Made by a program: the position numbers and the translations under genes. Source: an uncultured Prevotellaceae bacterium (GTDB taxonomy: Bacteria; Bacteroidota; Bacteroidia; Bacteroidales; Bacteroidaceae). Taken from it: DNA of 39,093 bases. Shown here one piece after another: positions 16,171-24,341 of this stretch (position 1 is the first letter of the stretch; each line of letters opens with the position of its first letter). Below the pieces are notes generated by a model. That model worked only from the letters and a program-made list of their open reading frames with translations, did no database searches and had not been told where the DNA came from. The stretch covers positions 1 through 39,093 of the forward strand of contig CALEPV010000054.1 in the NCBI GenBank assembly GCA_937910905.1, read 5' to 3'.

Positions 16171-16971
16171 ATGAAGAAATGTTTGATTATTGCAGCCGCT
16201 GCACTGTGGCTCGTTGGCAGTCCTGCGTCTGCACAGGACACTAAGCCGTTCTCGCATCTGAGCATTGGCGTCGGTGTTGGAACAACAGGTATTGACTTGC
16301 AAGTGGCTACACCAATCAACGATTACATTGGTGTACGTGCGGGCTACTCGTTCATACCGAAGATTAAGCCCTCATTCGATGTTGACATTGATTCGGATGA
16401 GGATTTCCTGCGCAAGGAGGATGGTTCCGGCTACTATGATAAGGCTGAGATTGAGGCAAATCTCAATATGGGCGACTTCAAGCTGCTAGCTGATATCTAC
16501 CCGACAAAGAAGACGCAGTTCCACTTCACCGCAGGTTTCTTTGTCGGTAAGAGCAAGCTGGCATCGGCAACTACCACTAACCACTTCCTCAATAAGACCT
16601 ACTGGGGCAACTCCGGTCCTGAGCTCGGTACTGCCCTGAACACATACACAGTTGTGTCGGATGCCGAAGGTCACGTGAACCTCGACCTGAAGGTGAACAG
16701 CTTCAAGCCGTACATTGGTATTGGTTTCGGCCGGCCCGTACCGTCGAAACGCCTCAACGTGTCGTTTGACTTCGGTGTGCAGTTCTGGGGCAAGCCCGCT
16801 CTGTGGACCAATATCGACGACAACGACGGAACAGAGTTCCGCAAGGTCGAGCGCGACCGTATCCTCAACACTCAGGACTACTGCGACGACATCCGCGACG
16901 GCCTGGAAATCATGGAGAAGGTTGTTGTGTACCCAGTGCTGACAGTACGTCTCAATGGCCGCATCTTCTAG
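16171..16971 (+). CDS. Outer-membrane beta-barrel protein of unknown function
   Basis: The protein has 266 aa with a signal peptide (residues 1-22, ending GSPASAQ). The mature chain alternates short aromatic-hydrophobic strands with acidic loops, for example HLSIGVGVGTTGIDLQVATP, YIGVRAGYSF, FHFTAGFFVG, KPYIGIGFGRP and LNVSFDFGVQFW, and ends in a strand (VLTVRLNGRIF) with a terminal Phe, as expected for barrel assembly. It resembles small OmpA- or OprF-like barrels without a peptidoglycan-binding domain. It sits between the PUR-like gene and a lipoprotein on the same strand. Confidence 0.75.
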   Translation: MKKCLIIAAAALWLVGSPASAQDTKPFSHLSIGVGVGTTGIDLQVATPINDYIGVRAGYSFIPKIKPSFDVDIDSDEDFLRKEDGSGYYDKAEIEANLNMGDFKLLADIYPTKKTQFHFTAGFFVGKSKLASATTTNHFLNKTYWGNSGPELGTALNTYTVVSDAEGHVNLDLKVNSFKPYIGIGFGRPVPSKRLNVSFDFGVQFWGKPALWTNIDDNDGTEFRKVERDRILNTQDYCDDIRDGLEIMEKVVVYPVLTVRLNGRIF

Positions 16972-17013
16972 TGAGTATCAATTTAGACAGTAACAATAAA
17001 AACGTTTATCAGT

Positions 17014-17958
17014 ATGAAAAAACTTCTTCTATTTGCACTGATGGTCGGGATGACCGTGTGCTATACATCGTGTGGCAGCGATGATGACGATGCAGAACCA
17101 GCAGGTATGGGCAACACCGTAGTTGGTAATACTGACGCTCAGGCCGCTCACTATGCAATCAAGACAAACGCGGCTCCTACCGCAACAACAGAGAACGGAC
17201 AGGAAGTAAGCCTCACCGGTTTCAATGTGACCGAGTACGAGCAGGCTGTCATTGAGATTGACGTGGATGGCGCAAAGAAGTATAAGACCTATGACGTAAC
17301 AGTCAAGGACAATGTATATACCCTCTATGACAAGAACACATTGGTAGGTACAGTGGAGAAGGTAACTACACACGCCGTGTCAAATGTAGAGCTCGTGTTC
17401 AAGTTGAACGTGAGCATCGAGATTGATGGCCAGACTGTTCCAGTGCAGTTTGACGGCTCCACAGCTGCCGAGGAGACCACTCAGACATCTGTTTCGACCA
17501 TCACTAGCCAGCTGACAAACACATGGGCAGTAGAGCGCATGAAGCTGGTGCTCGAGTTCGATGACAAGAGCAAGGCTGACGCTTCCACTACGACTCAGGG
17601 CGGCGACCTCCGTCCATTCATCGATCTGGCAAAGAAGAACGGCGTGAAGATCAATGAGCAGGATGAGGAGGATCTGACACGCACCATTGAGAGCATCATC
17701 ATCGACAAGGGCAACCTGTTCGTAATCAAGTATGCTGATGGCCGCTCAGATGCTGCTACTTGGAGCTGGACCAGCCAGAAGGAGGACAGCTATGCCATTG
17801 GCATCAAGCTGAAGGACGACGATATGGGTAATAAGTTCTTCAACGACGACAGTAAGATTGCAGTTGTATTCCGCTCAGGTAACAAGATCAATCTCACCAT
17901 GCAGACACGTCTGGAGGACGACGATTGCACAGCTTCGCTGATAGTGAATCTGAAGTAG
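17014..17958 (+). CDS. Surface-type lipoprotein of unknown function
   Basis: The protein has 314 aa. The signal ends in VCYTSC, with Cys20 as the likely lipidated residue, followed at once by GSDDDDAE. An acidic stretch right after the Cys is typical of the surface-export signal of Bacteroidetes lipoproteins, so display on the cell surface is a reasonable inference. The body is beta-rich, polar and rich in Thr, Asp and Lys, with no recognised domain. It follows the barrel gene by 42 bases and is closed by a strong terminator at 17982-18027. Confidence 0.72.
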   Translation: MKKLLLFALMVGMTVCYTSCGSDDDDAEPAGMGNTVVGNTDAQAAHYAIKTNAAPTATTENGQEVSLTGFNVTEYEQAVIEIDVDGAKKYKTYDVTVKDNVYTLYDKNTLVGTVEKVTTHAVSNVELVFKLNVSIEIDGQTVPVQFDGSTAAEETTQTSVSTITSQLTNTWAVERMKLVLEFDDKSKADASTTTQGGDLRPFIDLAKKNGVKINEQDEEDLTRTIESIIIDKGNLFVIKYADGRSDAATWSWTSQKEDSYAIGIKLKDDDMGNKFFNDDSKIAVVFRSGNKINLTMQTRLEDDDCTASLIVNLK

Positions 17959-17981
17959 GCGATCATCATAATATTATAGCG

Positions 17982-18027
17982 ATTGCACGAATTAGGTATA
18001 GCCCTGATTCGTGCAATTCGCTTTTTT
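17982..18027 (+). terminator. Rho-independent terminator after the lipoprotein gene
   Basis: A 15-bp stem (ATTGCACGAATTAGG / CCTGATTCGTGCAAT, one T-G wobble) encloses a 6-base loop and is followed by TCGC and six Ts. It lies 24 bases after the stop codon at 17958. The purL -7 box begins only five bases past its T-run. Confidence 0.88.
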
Positions 18028-18031
18028 GCAC

Positions 18032-18039
18032 TACCTTTG
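18032..18039 (+). promoter_or_regulatory. -7 box of purL
   Basis: TACCTTTG lies 56 bases before the purL start. The expected -33 position falls within the right arm of the preceding terminator hairpin and shows no TTG there, so terminator and promoter are packed back to back. Confidence 0.5.
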
Positions 18040-18094
18040 CAACGGTTTACAAAGGCCATCAAATATTATACATTCTCCATTATATATAAAAAGT

Positions 18095-21000
18095 ATGTCT
18101 ATCCATTTCTTCCGCACACCGCAGCAAAGCATTATTGCCACTCAAGTTGACCACCAGCTAGGCGCTGATGAAGGCGAAAAGCTATGCTGGCTATACGGTG
18201 GAGCCACCCTGTTGCCTGATACGACTGTCGCCGGCGTATTCGTCGGACCACGTCGCGAAATGATAACTCCATGGAGTACCAATGCCGTTGAGATAACACA
18301 GAATATGGCTCTCAGCGGCATTGCGCGTATAGAGGAATACTTCCCAATTGACAGCTCAAAGCTGACAGGTGACAACGAGGTGCCCGAGGAGCTGTACGAC
18401 TCTATGCTGCAGCGAGTATATAAGCAGCTCGACCAGGACATCTTCACAGTTAACATCGAGCCGGCTCCTATACAGCACATCGAGGACTTGGAGGCATACA
18501 ACGAGCAGGAGGGGCTGGCCTTGTCGCCCGAGGAGATAGCCTATCTCCACAACGTGGAGCAGCAGCTGGGACGCAAACTAACCGACTCGGAGGTGTTCGG
18601 CTTCGCACAGATCAACAGCGAGCATTGCCGCCACAAAATATTCGGAGGCACGTTTATCCTCGACGGCGAGGAGAAGCCGCAGAGCCTGTTCGCCATGATC
18701 AAGCAGACCACCAAGGAGAACCCCCACCGCATCATCAGTGCCTACAAAGACAATGTGGCCTTTGCCGAAGGACCTACGGTGGAGCAGTTCGCACCTCGCG
18801 ACCATGCCACAAGCGACTACTTTGCTGTGCGCCCCATAGACAGTGTGATCAGTATTAAGGCCGAGACACATAACTTCCCGACCACCGTGGAGCCGTTCAA
18901 CGGAGCCAGCACCGGGACGGGCGGCGAGATACGCGACCGCATGGGCGGCGGCGTGGGGTCGTGGCCGATAGCTGGTACAGCGGTTTATATGACCTCTTAC
19001 AGAAACGGACATCCCACTTCGCCTGCTGGCGAAGAGCAGATGTCACCACGCAAGTGGCTGTATCAGACCCCGGAACAGATACTCATCAAGGCCAGCAACG
19101 GCGCATCGGACTTCGGCAACAAGTTCGGCCAACCGCTCATCACCGGCTCTGTGCTTACCTTCGAGCACGGGGAGCAGGGCGTGCATTATGGATACGACAA
19201 GGTGATAATGCTGGCCGGTGGCGTGGGCTACGGCACCCGTCGCGACTGCCTGAAGAAGGAACCGCAGAAGGGCAACAAGATAGTCGTGGTAGGCGGCGAC
19301 AACTACCGCATCGGACTTGGCGGCGGCTCGGTAAGCTCCGTCGACACAGGACGCTACAGCAGCGGCATTGAGCTGAATGCCGTGCAGCGGGCCAATCCGG
19401 AGATGCAGAAACGGGCCAACAACCTGGTGCGGGCCTTGTGTGAAGAGGAGGTCAACCCCGTTGTATCCATCCACGACCACGGTTCGGCAGGCCATGTCAA
19501 CTGTCTGTCGGAACTCGTCGAAGAGTGCGGCGGACTCATAGATATGACCAAACTACCTATTGGCGACCACACCCTCTCCAGCAAGGAGATTATTGCCAAC
19601 GAGAGTCAGGAGCGAATGGGCTTGCTGATAGACGAGAAGCATATCGACCATGTACGGCAGATTGCCGACCGTGAGCGGGCTCCGCTCTATGTGGTGGGCG
19701 AGACTACGGGCGATGCCCACTTCGCCTTCCAGCAAGGCGACGGCACCCGGCCGTTCGACCTCGACGTGGCGCAGATGTTCGGCCATTCGCCTAAGACGGT
19801 GATGGTGGACAAGACGGTGGAACGCGAGCTCGCACCCCTGCCATTGATAGAGAGAGAAAGCATGTTCCCGTCGGTACAGGAGCTTGAGGCTGTACTGAGC
19901 CTTGAGTCGGTGGCCTGCAAGGACTGGCTGACCAACAAGGTGGACCGCTCCGTGACTGGTAAGGTGGCGCGGCAGCAATGTCAGGGCGAGCTGCAGCTGC
20001 CGCTGTCCGACTGCGGCGTGGTGGCACTCGACTATCGCGGCCATGCAGGTATAGCTACTGCACTGGGTCATGCCCCGCAGGCTGGCCTGGCCGATGCTGC
20101 TGCAGGGTCGCAGCTCGCTGTGGCTGAGAGCCTGACCAATATAGTGTGGGCACCGCTCAAGGAGGGGCTGGACAGTGTCAGCCTTTCGGCCAACTGGATG
20201 TGGCCGTGCCGCTCGCAGGAGGGCGAGGATGCACGTCTGTATCAGGGCGTGGAGGCTCTGTCGCAGTTCTGCATAGAGCTGGGTATCAACGTGCCAACGG
20301 GCAAGGACTCACTGTCCATGACCCAGAAGTACCCCGACGGCTCGAAGGTGATATCTCCGGGTACGGTGATAGTGAGCTCCGGTGGCGAGGTGTCAGATGT
20401 GCGCAAGGTGGTCAGCCCTGTGCTGGCGCATGAGCCAAAGAGCGCGCTCTACCATATTGACTTCTCGTTCGATGCCCTTCAGCTGGGTGGCAGCGCCTAC
20501 GCACAGAGCCTTGGCTATGTGGGCAGCGATGTGCCGCACGTGCAGAATGCCGAGTACTTCCGCGATGCATTCGAGGCTGTGCAGGAACTCGTGAACCGTG
20601 GCCTGCTCCTCGCTGGCCATGATATCAGTGCCGGTGGCCTGATAACCACACTACTGGAGATGTGCTTCGCCAATGTGCACGGAGGCCTGAAGATACGTCT
20701 GGACGGCTTCACAGAGGAGAACGATACGGCCAAGATACTCTTTGCAGAGAATCCAGGTGTGGTGGTACAGGTGGCAATCAAGCATGAGGCCGAGTTCAAG
20801 AAGGTGCTCGATGAGGCTGGTGTAGGCTTCATCTACATAGGCTATCCCACGAATGAGCGCCATATCGTAACGACCTTCCACGGTGCAGAACAGGTGTTTG
20901 AGATTGACTCACTGCGTGATGTATGGTACCGTACATCCTATGAGCTGGACACCAAACAGAGCTTCAACGGCTGTGCCGAGGAACGCTATAAGAACTATAA

Positions 21001-21853
21001 GTCGCAGCCCATCAGCTACAAGCTGCCCTCCGCGTTCCGTGGCACATTGGCCAGCTATGGCCTCGATGCCGACCGCTGGAAGGATGAGCAGCAGGCAGGC
21101 TGTGCCCGCCCACATGCTGCAATCATCCGCGAGAAGGGTACAAACGGCGAGCGTGAGATGGCCTATTCGCTATATCTGGCAGGCTTCGACGTCAAGGACG
21201 TGATGATGACAGACCTTGTGACAGGTCGTGAGACGCTGGACGACGTGCAGATGATAGTGTTCTGCGGTGGCTTCTCCAACAGCGATGTGCTTGGTTCAGC
21301 CAAGGGCTGGGCAGGTGCGTTCCTCTACAACCCAAAAGCCAAGGAAACCCTCGACCGCTTCTATGCACGCAAGGATACCCTCTCGCTGGGCATCTGCAAC
21401 GGTTGCCAGCTCATGGTTGAGCTCAATCTGATTGGACAGCATGCCCGTATGCTGCACAACGACAGCCATAAGTTCGAGTCGGCATTCCTCGGGCTTGACA
21501 TCCCGCAGAACAACAGCGTGATGTTCGGTTCGCTCAGTGGTTCGCGCCTCGGCATCTGGGTGGCACATGGTGAGGGCAAGTTCTCGCTGCCGCAGCCAGA
21601 AGATGCATACAACGTCGTAGCCAAGTACGCCTACGATGCCTATCCTGCCAACCCCAACGGCTCCGACTATGCTGTTGCAGGCCTGTGCTCTGCCGATGGA
21701 CGCCACCTGGCCATGATGCCACATCTGGAGCGTGCCATCTTCCCATGGCAGTGCGGCTATTATCCTGCCGCCCACCAAGCCGACGATGTCACACCTTGGA
21801 TAGAGGCATTTGTAAATGCTCGGAAGTGGTGTGAGAGGCAGAACCAACTGTAA
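18095..21853 (+). CDS. purL: Phosphoribosylformylglycinamidine synthase, large fused form
   Basis: The protein has 1252 aa from the ATG at 18095 (MSIHFFRTPQQSIIATQVDH); the open frame upstream runs through the promoter and terminator. This is the one-chain PurL, with an N-terminal PurS-like part, a linker, two AIR-synthase-type halves (KAETHNFPTTVEPFNGASTG and GGGVGSWPIAG in the first) and a C-terminal glutamine amidotransferase. The amidotransferase nucleophile is the first Cys of LGICNGCQLM near residue 1101, and its His is probably in WVAHGEGKF near residue 1155. It makes FGAM from FGAR, glutamine and ATP in de novo purine synthesis. A chromate-transporter gene follows after 16 bases. Confidence 0.95.
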   Translation: MSIHFFRTPQQSIIATQVDHQLGADEGEKLCWLYGGATLLPDTTVAGVFVGPRREMITPWSTNAVEITQNMALSGIARIEEYFPIDSSKLTGDNEVPEELYDSMLQRVYKQLDQDIFTVNIEPAPIQHIEDLEAYNEQEGLALSPEEIAYLHNVEQQLGRKLTDSEVFGFAQINSEHCRHKIFGGTFILDGEEKPQSLFAMIKQTTKENPHRIISAYKDNVAFAEGPTVEQFAPRDHATSDYFAVRPIDSVISIKAETHNFPTTVEPFNGASTGTGGEIRDRMGGGVGSWPIAGTAVYMTSYRNGHPTSPAGEEQMSPRKWLYQTPEQILIKASNGASDFGNKFGQPLITGSVLTFEHGEQGVHYGYDKVIMLAGGVGYGTRRDCLKKEPQKGNKIVVVGGDNYRIGLGGGSVSSVDTGRYSSGIELNAVQRANPEMQKRANNLVRALCEEEVNPVVSIHDHGSAGHVNCLSELVEECGGLIDMTKLPIGDHTLSSKEIIANESQERMGLLIDEKHIDHVRQIADRERAPLYVVGETTGDAHFAFQQGDGTRPFDLDVAQMFGHSPKTVMVDKTVERELAPLPLIERESMFPSVQELEAVLSLESVACKDWLTNKVDRSVTGKVARQQCQGELQLPLSDCGVVALDYRGHAGIATALGHAPQAGLADAAAGSQLAVAESLTNIVWAPLKEGLDSVSLSANWMWPCRSQEGEDARLYQGVEALSQFCIELGINVPTGKDSLSMTQKYPDGSKVISPGTVIVSSGGEVSDVRKVVSPVLAHEPKSALYHIDFSFDALQLGGSAYAQSLGYVGSDVPHVQNAEYFRDAFEAVQELVNRGLLLAGHDISAGGLITTLLEMCFANVHGGLKIRLDGFTEENDTAKILFAENPGVVVQVAIKHEAEFKKVLDEAGVGFIYIGYPTNERHIVTTFHGAEQVFEIDSLRDVWYRTSYELDTKQSFNGCAEERYKNYKSQPISYKLPSAFRGTLASYGLDADRWKDEQQAGCARPHAAIIREKGTNGEREMAYSLYLAGFDVKDVMMTDLVTGRETLDDVQMIVFCGGFSNSDVLGSAKGWAGAFLYNPKAKETLDRFYARKDTLSLGICNGCQLMVELNLIGQHARMLHNDSHKFESAFLGLDIPQNNSVMFGSLSGSRLGIWVAHGEGKFSLPQPEDAYNVVAKYAYDAYPANPNGSDYAVAGLCSADGRHLAMMPHLERAIFPWQCGYYPAAHQADDVTPWIEAFVNARKWCERQNQL

Positions 21854-21869
21854 GTAACCCTGTCAGAGC

Positions 21870-22421
21870 ATGTTGTCCAATACATCCGTTCAAGCACATT
21901 CTGCCCTTCAACTCTTCACCACCTTCTTCCATATCGGGCTGTTCACCATCGGGGGTGGGTATGCCATGATACCACTCATCGAAACGAAGGTCGTGGACGA
22001 GCGGCGGTGGATAAGCCGTGAGGAGCTGATGGACTTGATGGCCGTGGCGCAGAGCTGCCCAGGCGTATTCGCTGTCAATATATCCATATTCATAGGCTAC
22101 AAGCTGCGCGGGCTGAAGGGCGCGGCGATGAGCACGCTGGGGTGTGCCCTGCCGTCGTTCCTCATCATACTGGCCATAGCGCTGTTCTTCTCCCAGTTCA
22201 AGGACAACGTGTGGGTGGCCCGTGCGTTCCGAGGCATACGTCCCTGCGTGGTCGCCCTCATAGCAGCACCCACGTTCCAGATGGCCAAGACTGCCCAGAT
22301 AGGGTTGACCAACGTGTGGATACCTGTACTTAGTGCCTTCCTGATATGGCTCTTTGGTGTGTCACCTATATATATTATCATCGCCGCAGCTGTCGGCGGA
22401 TGGGCTTACGGACGTTTATGA
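21870..22421 (+). CDS. Chromate transporter, first half-size subunit
   Basis: The protein has 183 aa. It carries the single ChrA domain of the short-chain CHR family: TFFHIGLFTIGGGYAMIPLI at residues about 17-36, then VAQSCPGVFAVNISIFIGYK (about 58-77), with five or six membrane segments. Short-chain CHR proteins work as pairs encoded by adjacent genes, and the second member overlaps this one. The family exports chromate or a related oxyanion such as sulfate; the physiological substrate here is unknown. It follows purL closely. Confidence 0.87.
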   Translation: MLSNTSVQAHSALQLFTTFFHIGLFTIGGGYAMIPLIETKVVDERRWISREELMDLMAVAQSCPGVFAVNISIFIGYKLRGLKGAAMSTLGCALPSFLIILAIALFFSQFKDNVWVARAFRGIRPCVVALIAAPTFQMAKTAQIGLTNVWIPVLSAFLIWLFGVSPIYIIIAAAVGGWAYGRL

Positions 22422-22990
22422 TATTCCTGCTACTGTTCATAACCTTCTTCCAAATAGGCCTCTTCGGGTTCGGAGGCGGCTATGCCATGCTGTCTATGAT
22501 ACAGGGCGAGGTCGTCACCCGCTACCACTGGCTCAGCACTGGCGAGTTCACTGACATCGTGGCCGTCTCGCAGATGACCCCCGGTCCGATAGGCATCAAT
22601 TCGGCAACCTACGTGGGCTATACCGCTGTGGTCAATGCCGGCTATTCCCATACCATGGGCATTGTGGGCAGCCTGGTAGCCACATTCGCTGTGGTGCTGC
22701 CCTCCTTCGTACTGATGATTATCATATCGAAGTTCCTGATGAAGTACAAGAGCCACCCCGCAGTGGAGCACATGTTCCAGGGCCTGCGCCCTGCTGTCGT
22801 AGGACTGCTGGCCGCTGCCTGCTTGTTGCTGATGACGGCGGAGAACTTCTCCGCACCCTCCCAGAGCGTGTGGCAGTTCTCCATAAGCGTGGGCATCTTC
22901 GTCCTGTCGCTCATCGCACGTCAAGTATATAAGATTAATCCTATACGTGTACTGGTATGTGCCGCCCTGGTCGGCCTGCTATTGTTGTAA
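22418..22990 (+). CDS. Chromate transporter, second half-size subunit
   Basis: The protein has 190 aa from the ATG at 22418, which shares the ATGA overlap with the stop of the first subunit. The frame is open further upstream but that stretch lies inside the first gene. The start MIFLLLFITFFQIGLFGFGG and the motif VSQMTPGPIGINSATYVGY are typical of the partner half, which has opposite membrane topology in characterised pairs. The overlap points to coupled translation and one-to-one assembly. Confidence 0.87.
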   Translation: MIFLLLFITFFQIGLFGFGGGYAMLSMIQGEVVTRYHWLSTGEFTDIVAVSQMTPGPIGINSATYVGYTAVVNAGYSHTMGIVGSLVATFAVVLPSFVLMIIISKFLMKYKSHPAVEHMFQGLRPAVVGLLAAACLLLMTAENFSAPSQSVWQFSISVGIFVLSLIARQVYKINPIRVLVCAALVGLLLL

Positions 22991-23087
22991 TTTATCTTCT
23001 ATCCCACGCAATAAATAGTGTATGTCCCGCGTTCTCTATATGTATTCACTTCATATTCATATATCGACAATCTTACGGAGCACGCCT

Positions 23088-23234
23088 ATGGAACAACCCC
23101 TACGCCTTATTATGAGGGTGCAGCCGCTGACATTGGATGCCGCGACACATCGTCAACCGACTGGACTACCGCAGCCGAAACTTTCAACCCTTAATGCCGT
23201 GCGACAGTTCGCCCGCGCCTTTCGTCCGCTATGA
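23088..23234 (+). CDS. 48-aa ORF coupled to rpe
   Basis: The frame runs from the ATG at 23088 to a TGA that overlaps the rpe start codon (ATGA at 23231-23234). It encodes 48 residues, basic and Pro/Leu-rich: MEQPLRLIMRVQPLTLDAAT, then RQPTGLPQPKLSTLNAVRQF and ARAFRPL. The ending NAVRQFARAF resembles a motif I associate with short conserved ORFs of Bacteroidales, but I cannot name a family. An earlier in-frame ATG at 23022 would add 22 residues of lower quality. It fills most of an otherwise odd 240-base gap between the chromate transporter and rpe. Confidence 0.5.
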   Translation: MEQPLRLIMRVQPLTLDAATHRQPTGLPQPKLSTLNAVRQFARAFRPL

Positions 23235-23887
23235 ATATGATTGCTCCCTCCCTGCTCGCTGCCGACTTCGGCAATCTGGAGCGTGAAATGCAATGGTTCA
23301 ACACATCAGAAGCCGACTGGCTGCACCTTGATGTCATGGACGGCGTGTTTGTGCCTAACATCTCATTCGGATTCCCCGTCATGCAGCGCGTCGCACAGCT
23401 CTGCCGCAAACCCCTCGACGTGCACCTCATGACCGTCCAGCCCGAGAAGTTCATAGGCCCCGTGCGCGACCTTGGAGCCGCTGTGATGAACGTCCACCAG
23501 GAAGCCTGCACCCATCTGCACCGCACCGTGCAGCAGATACACCAGGCAGGCATGAAGGCTGCCGTCACATTGTGCCCCTCCACACCCATATCCACACTGG
23601 AGGACATCCTGCCCGACCTCGACGTCGTCATGCTCATGACAGTCAACCCAGGCTTCGGAGGCCAAAAGTTCATAGAGCACAGCCTCGACAAGGTCCGACG
23701 TCTGCGCCAGATGATAGCCCGTACAGGCAGCCACGCCCTCATCGAAGTAGATGGCGGAGTGAACCGGCAGACAGCACCACAGCTTGCAGCAGCCGGCGTG
23801 GATGTCTACGTAGCCGGTAGTGCAGTCTTTGGCAAGGCCGACCCTGCTGCCGAGGTCGTTGAGCTGAAGCGTCTCACTCAGGCTTGA
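23231..23887 (+). CDS. rpe: Ribulose-phosphate 3-epimerase
   Basis: The protein has 218 aa, the normal length. It is a TIM barrel with all the usual marks: APSLLAADFGNL at residues about 5-16, WLHLDVMDGVFVPN (about 30-43, metal-binding His and catalytic Asp), DVHLMT (about 63-68), MTVNPGFGGQKF (about 136-147) and EVDGGVN (about 173-179, second catalytic Asp). It interconverts ribulose-5-phosphate and xylulose-5-phosphate in the pentose phosphate pathway. Its start overlaps the stop of a small ORF, and it converges on comM with a 454-base repeat-bearing gap between. Confidence 0.95.
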   Translation: MNMIAPSLLAADFGNLEREMQWFNTSEADWLHLDVMDGVFVPNISFGFPVMQRVAQLCRKPLDVHLMTVQPEKFIGPVRDLGAAVMNVHQEACTHLHRTVQQIHQAGMKAAVTLCPSTPISTLEDILPDLDVVMLMTVNPGFGGQKFIEHSLDKVRRLRQMIARTGSHALIEVDGGVNRQTAPQLAAAGVDVYVAGSAVFGKADPAAEVVELKRLTQA

Positions 23888-24012
23888 GCCACACACACAC
23901 CACCACCTCCCGTCCGCACACCTCAGCCCGCCTTCTGCCGCAGATGCCGTCCGTTGACGCGTTGCAAAAGCCTTCGCTTCGCGGTGTAAACAATGCCGCA
24001 TCACAATGAATT

Positions 24013-24096
24013 CTATGTTGCACGTCGGGCAACAATAACAGCACAACGTGAAACGAATGTCTCTCGTCGGGCAACATTCATTTCACGTCGTGCAAC
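24013..24096. repeat. Four tandem 21-bp palindrome-cored repeats
   Basis: Read on the minus strand, units begin at 24096, 24075, 24054 and 24033 with an exact 21-base period; three start GTTGC and one GTTTC. The consensus is GTTGCmCGACGwG followed by an AT-rich 8-mer. The arms 24041-24060 and 24074-24093 pair at 18 of 20 positions; both mismatches become G-U pairs in the minus-strand RNA, so the fold is best in that RNA. Because the core is palindromic, both strands encode heptads of the ARRxT type. It lies between convergent rpe and comM. Confidence 0.75.
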
Positions 24097-24136
24097 AAAG
24101 AATCTTTTGCAGCCTGTTCCGCAGGCTTTCCAACTG

Positions 24137-24167
24137 CAAAGATACAACATCCAGCCTGCTTTTGCAA
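24137..24167 (-). promoter_or_regulatory. Consensus promoter with no evident gene downstream
   Basis: The minus strand reads TTG (24167-24165), 20 bases, then TATCTTTG (24144-24137), as good a Bacteroidales promoter as any in the window. The transcript would start near 24131, form a short hairpin (AGCCTG-CGGAA-CAGGCT), pass through the 21-bp array and run antisense into rpe. No credible protein frame starts in it. Confidence 0.6.
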
Positions 24168-24341
24168 GTTTCGGGGGGCCAAAATAATTGCCGGAAGGTA
24201 GCGCTATTCTTCCTGCTGCATTCCCCTTGGGTAGGGCTTCCCCGGCCTTCTTGTACTCGTTCAGCATCACCTTTACCTCCGCTGCCAGAGCGCTGGCCAA
24301 GCTCCCGCAGCATACTTCAAGAACAGGTTGATATGACATAG

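Larger units (their letters stand above)
24013..24339 (-). pseudogene. Possible CutC-like N-terminal remnant running into repeats
   Basis: This 108-codon frame starts two bases after the comM stop. Its first 21 residues (MSYQPVLEVCCGSLASALAA plus E) resemble the start of copper-homeostasis protein CutC, where LEVC-x-S-xx-SALAA is followed by GGA-x-RIELC. Here that continuation is missing and the frame changes to unrelated sequence, then to the 21-bp array (VARREMNVARRETFVSR). I read it as a truncated gene end fused by chance to intergenic repeats. It could be a real short ORF; no downstream CutC part is visible. Confidence 0.35.

Noticed and set aside
23363..24046. 227-codon minus-strand ORF antisense to rpe
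   Set aside because: It lies over a certain rpe gene and has a Cys/His/Arg-biased composition typical of a shadow frame. Only its promoter at 24137-24167 is of interest.
24013..24339. Intact copper-homeostasis gene cutC
   Set aside because: Only about 21 residues resemble CutC; the barrel motifs that should follow are absent and the frame ends in the repeat array.
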